Origin: Phallusia fumigata | Lineage: Eukaryota > Chordata > Ascidiacea > Phlebobranchia > Ascidiidae | Reading direction: 5' to 3' | Length of the DNA: 26,662 nucleotides | NCBI GenBank assembly: GCA_008931825.1 | Contig: QXVZ01020065.1 | Span: 1 to 26,662 of the forward strand | Made by a program: the position numbers and the translations under genes | The notes under the pieces: model-generated | What the model saw: the letters and a program-made list of their open reading frames with translations, nothing else | Databases searched by the model: none | What the model was told of the DNA's origin: nothing | Shown here: positions 22,401-26,662 of the stretch, piece after piece | Layout of the letters: each line of letters opens with the position of its first letter | Position numbering within the stretch: the first letter of the stretch is position 1

Positions 22401-25400
22401 CAAGTCAATCAATTACGAACAAAAATCGATTAGATTTGAACGATTAGAAAACTCCCAGGCCATTTACTTTAAATTTACATTTTTAAGTGTAAATCCTTAA
22501 CCTGAAATATCCCCACTTTCAGAAAGCTATAATGCAGCAACAAGACTTGAAGAAGGTTTGGAAAATATACCAGATGCAGAACTTTGGTAAACTGCAAATT
22601 TTCAGTAAAATTGTACAGTTGATTTTTTCCAAAATAACGCAGCAAATCAAACAACTACAAACCAGGGGTCTGGTCTTTAAACTTAGTTCTGTCAATTCTT
22701 GTCCATTGTCGATTTGTTGCATTGTAGACATGGCGTCTTGATCCCCATTTGTCATCATTTTCTGCTGCAAAGATCTGACCTGGATGGTAAATTTATAAAA
22801 AACAATTTGCCGTTTTAGTACTTTTGTAAACATAATAGTACTTACAATCATTTTTTACTGTTGCAGTTAAATTACTTATTGGTACTGGCATTCCTGTTGC
22901 CTGTTGCCAACCAATTCTTGGTGAACTCAAATCCAACTTTACAACTGTGTTTGATGATTTTTTTGCTGTGGTTTTGCATCCGAGTAAATAAATACAATTT
23001 TGCATTTTCACAGCTGATGCAAAACCATGGAACCTTTTCTGTGAGAGTTTTGTTTGTAAAATACAAAAGTTTAAATTTAAAAACGTTTTTCTAAAATTTG
23101 TGCATTTTTTATTTTATGTTACAAGTACTATTTCAACACATTTAAAAATGCCATATTCACTGTTTTTTTTTGCTATATTTGATCCCGAAGTTACCTGTAG
23201 TTTTTATGACATTATTGTTTCTGCAGGCAGAAACGCATGGGTCCCCAAACATGCAAAGTTGTAGATTATGTAATTGCCAAGATACATGTAACAGTTGTAG
23301 TAGATATTTGAAAAAAAAAACTATTACTGTATTATAATTGATTTTATAATTATTGTTTAATAATTTAACCAATTTTCTGGGGCTATCAGGACCAGGCCCA
23401 AGGGTTAAACTCACCCCCAAGACCCAGTCTACCGCTTTATGTCCAACAAAATATTCCATACCAACAGTCATCAAATACAAAATTTAGAAAGTGTTCAACA
23501 TGGGGATTTTCTTTATCGCTTTAGATGCATTTTGACTTTATTTTCATATTATTTGTTATTTTCACTTTATTTTCATAACAGTAATACTTGCCAATGAAAT
23601 TGGGTATTGAGAAACTTCTTTGATATTGAATCGTGTCACTTCACCCAAAACTGATAAAGCATAAAAACTTTTTTGGGCCACAGAAAATGAAAAGGGCTGG
23701 TGGAGTTCTTTAAATGAAATATTGGTAAACAATAAAATTGTACAAATGTTTTAGATGTATTTAATTAAACATACTTAACTGTGGTGGAGGTGAATGTACA
23801 ACCTCTGAGACTTTCGCTAATGTGCTTTTGATAACTTCTGGGTAATCCATTAGGATTTCCTATGTTAAAATTCAAACCGAATTGGGTTACCCAATAATAG
23901 CCATTGTTGGGTAAATATAAGAAATAAAAGATTTGTGATCAAATTCTACTGGGTATTCAGGCACCTGTAATTTTCTGTTCAGGAATTACCTGATTGTTAA
24001 CCGCAGTTGACAGAAAAGATCTACTTATTAAACTCAAATCCAACATTGCAAAAAGTTCAGGAAAGAAATCTTTTCTGTTTTTCTTGTCATGTTCCACCCA
24101 AGATGTGATCAAATTGTAGGCATCCTCCTCGCTTTGTGTCTGTTTGACAATTGTAAGATGTAAAAAACTCCAGCAAACAAACAAAGACCAGTTACCAACA
24201 AATCTGTTTTAACTTTTAAAACAAATCTGTTTTAACTTTTTAAGTGTGAGGCATGGCATTATATTGAATCAGTTTCCGTTTAAAACAGGCCTTTAAAAAA
24301 TTCTAATTCAGCAAGACAGTGGGATTTGATCCACAACAGGGGCCTATACAGGGCAGTAACACCACCAAATGAGTTATACAGGTTTATTAAAAGCTGACAT
24401 GTTTAGCAGCCACCTTATAGCAAGCAACACCACTCATTGTTCAAATCCAGATATGCCTTGCTGAATAGAATTCCTTGGAAGACCAATTTATATTAGATAC
24501 AATGCTTTTGGCCAGCCTGGCACGCTTCATATGTTAGTGTGCTGTTATCATTCTACAGTGCTTTAATGCAAATCCAAGAAAATGTTTATGTGATACTGAA
24601 TAATTCAAAGTGGTTGTAAAAAACTCTTTTTTAACTACATTGATCAACAACATATTAACACCAAATAAATAGATTCATTTACATTGCCATCCTTTAGCAG
24701 CACAATTGGTTTTAATTCCTTCAGTTCCAGTTGCAGAAAATCTTCTTCTTTGCGGATTTGCATGAAATGCTCAGCAATATATTGGCCACTCTTTTCTTCC
24801 AATTGACCAGCATTAAACTTTCTAGCAGAACTCCAGACTTTTAGAGAATTTTTAGGTTGTTGTTCTTCAATGAGGAATTCAGAGCAAAAATTCTTAAGGC
24901 CTAAAATACAAATGTTAAAGAGTTTAAGCAGGAAAATAAACCTCTAGTTATGTCCTTGATTTGAAATGTCACTGAACACATTTGATTCTATGATTCTGCA
25001 TAAGAACTCTTGCAGGTCTGGCATACTAGAAAACTTAATTTGCTTTTGGTTTCCATCACTCAAAAAGTAAAACAAAGGTAAATAAATAGACTACCATACT
25101 TATTTTACCAAACAATGTTTTGTTTACACAAACTTTTGTTTATTATATTTACAAGGAATCATAAGATAATCAGCTGCAGCCAGAACTTGGTAAACATTCT
25201 CATCATCAAGTGTGATTTTGCTGGTGTAAATAAAATCAAGGATCAACTTTAGTGTCCCAGCTGAAATCTCAGTGAGCTTGATTGTTTCCCCGTATTTTTC
25301 CTGCATCTGTGGAAACATGCGTCACATTCACTGGCTTTGTTTTTTAAGATTAGAAATAACTCACTTCAACATTGAAGAGTTTGTCAAAATAATCTGACAT

Positions 25401-26188
25401 TGAACTCAAAACACATTTGTGAACTTCAAATTTTTCTCCGTCTGCTTCCAACACCGCATCACAACAGTTTTTATTCGTCACTCTAAAACTGCAAACAAAC
25501 ATGAAGAGTGTTGCAGTAAAATCAGAAGTTTGATGGTTTCTGTTTTATGAAGTTGTCTACAGTTTGTGGTCACGATACAATGAACATTATCTCTACAAGG
25601 AAAAATTTGCAAAAAACACTTCGTTTAATTTAATATCTTTCATTTCTAAGACAGATCACATAACTTTCTTCCCATTGCTTTCTAATATAAAACCAGCCAA
25701 TAATAAACTCACTCATTAAGATTGGCCGCCATTTTTTTGGAGTGATTGCCGTCAAAACTTTGTGTTCGTTTGTTAAACGCTACTGAAAAAGATAAAAATT
25801 TGGTTAATTCTTGACAAAAACCTTAAATATGACAGTCCAATTGTTCAGAGTTCATAACAGACTTACAAGCTATATCAAACATTGGTGACTCTGCACGTTT
25901 TTCAGGTTGATCTGGAAAAAAATCCTGAGTGTTTTTTTTTATAAAGTTAGAAATTTAAAATAATCCATCAAATATGCTACATGATATTACACATGCCTGC
26001 ATTCCACTTTTAAATAAATTGAATAAGTTGCAAGAAGACCATAGTTAAAAAAAATTGGTATTACATTGGCTGTTGCAACAAATAAAGTTTAACAAAAGCA
26101 TTTAAGTACTAGTTTTCCAGCAAACACATTTGTTACCATCTTTAGAGGAACTTGTTTCACTTTCTGATCTTGATTCAAGAGTGTCCAT
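19451..26188 (-). CDS. BTB-BACK-Kelch protein, copy B (568 aa)
   Basis: Exons in transcription order: 26188-26137, 25911-25867, 25782-25713, 25488-25365, 25306-25153, 24900-24683, 24139-23990, 23859-23775, 23707-23592, 23038-22846, 22779-22663, 20291-20157, 19971-19836 and 19562-19451 (TAG). Total 1,707 nt, open throughout. All introns are GT-AG except that after 23592, which starts GCAAGT (GC-AG). The number and phase of exons equal copy A. BTB covers about residues 56-150 (CCDAVLEADGEKFEVH, SDYFDKLFNVE), BACK continues to about 300 (EEDAYNLITSWVEHD), and a degenerate Kelch region ends the protein (GEVTRFNIKEV, KMQNCIYLLG, FNLANKTWRIITG). The BTB exons are about 88-96% identical to A in protein; several Kelch exons align only weakly. 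A Cullin-3 adaptor role is inferred from family architecture. The 2.4-kb intron between 22662 and 20292 holds extra exon-like blocks and a retroelement. Confidence 0.87.
20645..20692 (-). mobile_element. Possible hAT terminus
   Basis: On the minus strand CCAGTGGTTCCTAACTTTTT is followed by CTCCCTTGG, resembling hAT termini of the CAGTGGTTCCCAAC type. A matching CTTCCCTTGG occurs near 20371-20380, but the opposite end is not clear, so the element boundary is uncertain. Confidence 0.3.
20724..20735 (+). repeat. Poly(G) run of 12
   Basis: Uninterrupted G12 in otherwise AT-rich intron; a likely length-polymorphic or sequencing-error-prone site. Confidence 0.9.
20930..21493 (+). mobile_element. 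LINE-like 3' end with ACTCA tail
   Basis: A block much richer in G+C than its surroundings, inserted in the large intron of copy B. It ends in AATAAACTCAACTCAACTCAA, a short ACTCA tandem tail. Just before the tail is a perfect 9-bp hairpin, GCTTGGTGA (21419-21427) with TCACCAAGC (21462-21470). A 3' hairpin followed by a short simple-repeat tail is characteristic of non-LTR retrotransposons of the CR1/L2/RTE type and of SINEs that parasitise them. No reverse-transcriptase motif is visible, so it would be a 5'-truncated copy or a SINE. The left boundary is approximate. Confidence 0.55.
21034..21056. repeat. Perfect 11-bp palindrome
   Basis: TTTTACATTAC, one G, GTAATGTAAAA. It lies within the putative retroelement block. 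Confidence 0.85.
21495..21622 (-). CDS. Possible alternative terminal exon of copy B
   Basis: Acceptor TTACTGCAG opens a phase-1 exon of 41 codons plus TGA, containing HPTELHNTVQNDNL and QRYVAELEDGIQLYL. The phase fits either exon 11 (ends 22663) or the cassette at 22226. The stop codon lies at 21495-21497, within two bases of the tail of the inserted LINE-like element, so the insertion may have created or capped this ending. No family is recognised. Confidence 0.4.
22226..22360 (-). CDS. Ser/Thr-rich symmetric cassette exon of copy B
   Basis: Bounded by acceptor TTTACAG and donor GTAATC, it starts and ends in phase 1, matching the intron between exons 11 and 12 of copy B, and would add 45 residues in frame. 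The peptide is low-complexity and repetitive: SSRLVAATP and SSRLVVATP repeat in tandem, encoded by a ~27-bp DNA repeat. Copy A has no equivalent; its intron here is only 179 bp. Whether it is transcribed cannot be told from sequence. Confidence 0.45.
22527..22591 (-). pseudogene. Decayed sibling of the cassette exon
   Basis: After acceptor TTTGCAG, phase 1 reads YQSSASGIFSKPSSSLVAAL and then TAG (22527-22529). It is clearly related to the exon at 22226-22360, but the donor is lost and replaced by the stop. It could be an alternative terminal exon, but decay after local duplication is simpler. Confidence 0.45.
23039..23591. other. Copy B intron, nothing firm
   Basis: Intron following the GC donor. 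It contains a GC-richer patch (about 23380-23450) but no bounded repeat or exon that I can support. Confidence 0.5.
24198..24240 (+). repeat. 22-bp tandem repeat, two units
   Basis: CAAATCTGTTTTAACTTTT is present at 24199 and 24222 in a copy B intron. Confidence 0.85.
24300..24472. mobile_element. Fold-back element with tRNA-like arms
   Basis: AATTCTAATTCAGCAAG at the left and the complement AATTCTATTCAGCAAG at the right form ~16-bp terminal inverted repeats around about 140 bases. Each arm also carries a B-box-like GGATTTGA / TTCAAATCC core close to the end, in opposite orientation. It could be a fold-back MITE or two SINE heads joined head to head. It lies in the intron between exons 6 and 7 of copy B and is absent from copy A. 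Confidence 0.5.
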
Positions 26189-26413
26189 GTCCTAATAAAT
26201 AAAAATAAAGGTACTTTACCACAGACCTGTAAGAAAAATCAGGGTTGTAAAGGTTTAAAAAACAATGCTTTGCATGTTTGCAGTACTATAAAGGTGTTTC
26301 ATCACAAATATAGTTTATTTTTTGTAATGTTAATGCTGTAGTTTTCCCTACTACAGCTTGAAACACGCTGCTTAAACTTCCACAGTACCTCTTCTCAGCT
26401 AATAACATTTTAA
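26189..26413. promoter_or_regulatory. Upstream region and 5'-UTR intron of copy B
   Basis: On the minus strand CCCTGATTTTTCTTACAG followed by GTCTG just upstream of the ATG is conserved with copy A. This indicates a spliced 5' leader whose first exon lies further upstream, probably in the 26380-26660 block. Confidence 0.45.
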
Positions 26414-26656
26414 ATGAGCATCCCGATCGTAGGCAACAAGAACAATAACGTCCATATACAACAAAGGTCTCTGGGTCAACGCTTCGCTTCATTTCTTCAA
26501 CAAATCCGAAACGAAAAACTAGATTTGTTCGAGGGAGATTCCCTCTTTACGATTGTTGCAATGGACCTTGCACATAGAAATCAAATGTCAGAAATCAGTC
26601 AAAAGCTAAAAAAATGTTTGAATGGTTTTAACACCACTGTCATTTCGCCGAAATGA
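26414..26656 (+). CDS. Divergent 80-codon ORF, unknown
   Basis: Reads from ATG to TGA with SLGQRFASFLQQIRNEKL, FEGDSLFTIVAMDLAHR and KLKKCLNGFN. It is not BTB or Kelch and matches no family I recognise. It stands head to head with copy B, 225 bp from its start codon. The equivalent sequence upstream of copy A is interrupted by an insertion and a frameshift. The minus strand of the same block is also partly open (26492 to about 26390, before a possible GTACTG donor), so it may instead be the 5' exon or promoter of copy B. The coding call is therefore weak. Confidence 0.3.
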   Translation: MSIPIVGNKNNNVHIQQRSLGQRFASFLQQIRNEKLDLFEGDSLFTIVAMDLAHRNQMSEISQKLKKCLNGFNTTVISPK

Positions 26657-26658
26657 CA
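26638..26658. repeat. 21-bp palindrome at the ORF end
   Basis: TGTCATTTCG, one C, CGAAATGACA: a perfect 10-bp inverted repeat that contains the TGA of the divergent ORF. Confidence 0.85.
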
Positions 26659-26662
26659 CTGC

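Larger units (their letters stand above)
21943..22655 (-). repeat. Intronic tandem duplication carrying the cassette exons
   Basis: The unit about 21943-22415 (exon at 22226-22360 and flanks) recurs, shortened, at about 22443-22655 (exon remnant at 22527-22591). Shared flanks include ATTTTCAGTAAAATT and CCTGAAATATC. The second unit lacks the middle of the first. Confidence 0.6.

Noticed and set aside
22872-23066. 64-codon minus-strand ORF overlapping copy B exon 10
   Set aside because: It is the wrong frame of a Kelch exon; it appears only if exon 23707-23592 is skipped.

Overview
The window looks like an AT-rich, intron-dense animal nuclear genome. The best guess is a solitary tunicate such as Ciona, inferred from short GT-AG introns, small exons, an animal AP-3 delta gene, dense small MITE/SINE-like inserts and haplotype-like polymorphism. 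This assignment is inference. There are no bacterial operons, CRISPR arrays, rRNA genes or complete tRNA genes. All gene models below were assembled by hand from reading frame, splice signals, codon phase and comparison between copies inside the window.

Layout. (1) 697-5578, plus strand: the last eight exons (360 codons) of AP3D1, the delta subunit of the AP-3 adaptor complex, followed by a long 3' UTR with a poly(A) signal at 6490. One of its introns holds a ~630 bp tandem duplication whose junction is a single N (4155); each copy carries the same 178 bp MITE. (2) 6502-7874: intergenic, with a hAT-like MITE. (3) 7875-12423, minus strand: a complete 14-exon BTB-BACK-Kelch gene (copy A, 575 aa). 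(4) 12424-13675: a divergent upstream block split by an ~860 bp insertion. (5) 14714-17856, plus strand: a gene encoding six canonical Kelch blades with no BTB or BACK that I can find (gene C). (6) 18523-19097: an orphan copy of the AP3D1 3' UTR. (7) 19451-26188, minus strand: a second complete 14-exon BTB-BACK-Kelch gene (copy B, 568 aa), with the same exon phases as A and one GC-AG intron. Its tenth intron is swollen by a LINE-like 3' end and by duplicated Ser/Thr-rich exons that could give an alternative C-terminus. (8) 26380-26662: a second copy of the divergent upstream block, here with an intact 80-codon plus-strand ORF.

The central result is a segmental duplication. The order AP3D1 3' UTR, minus-strand BTB-BACK-Kelch gene, upstream block occurs twice (5899-13675 and 18523-26662), with Kelch gene C between the copies. 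A and B are nearly identical in the BTB exons and some adjoining introns, but strongly diverged in the Kelch half. By family analogy A and B would be Cullin-3 substrate adaptors with a shared Cullin-binding module and different substrate-binding propellers; that role is inferred. AP3D1 acts separately, in vesicle sorting to lysosome-related organelles.
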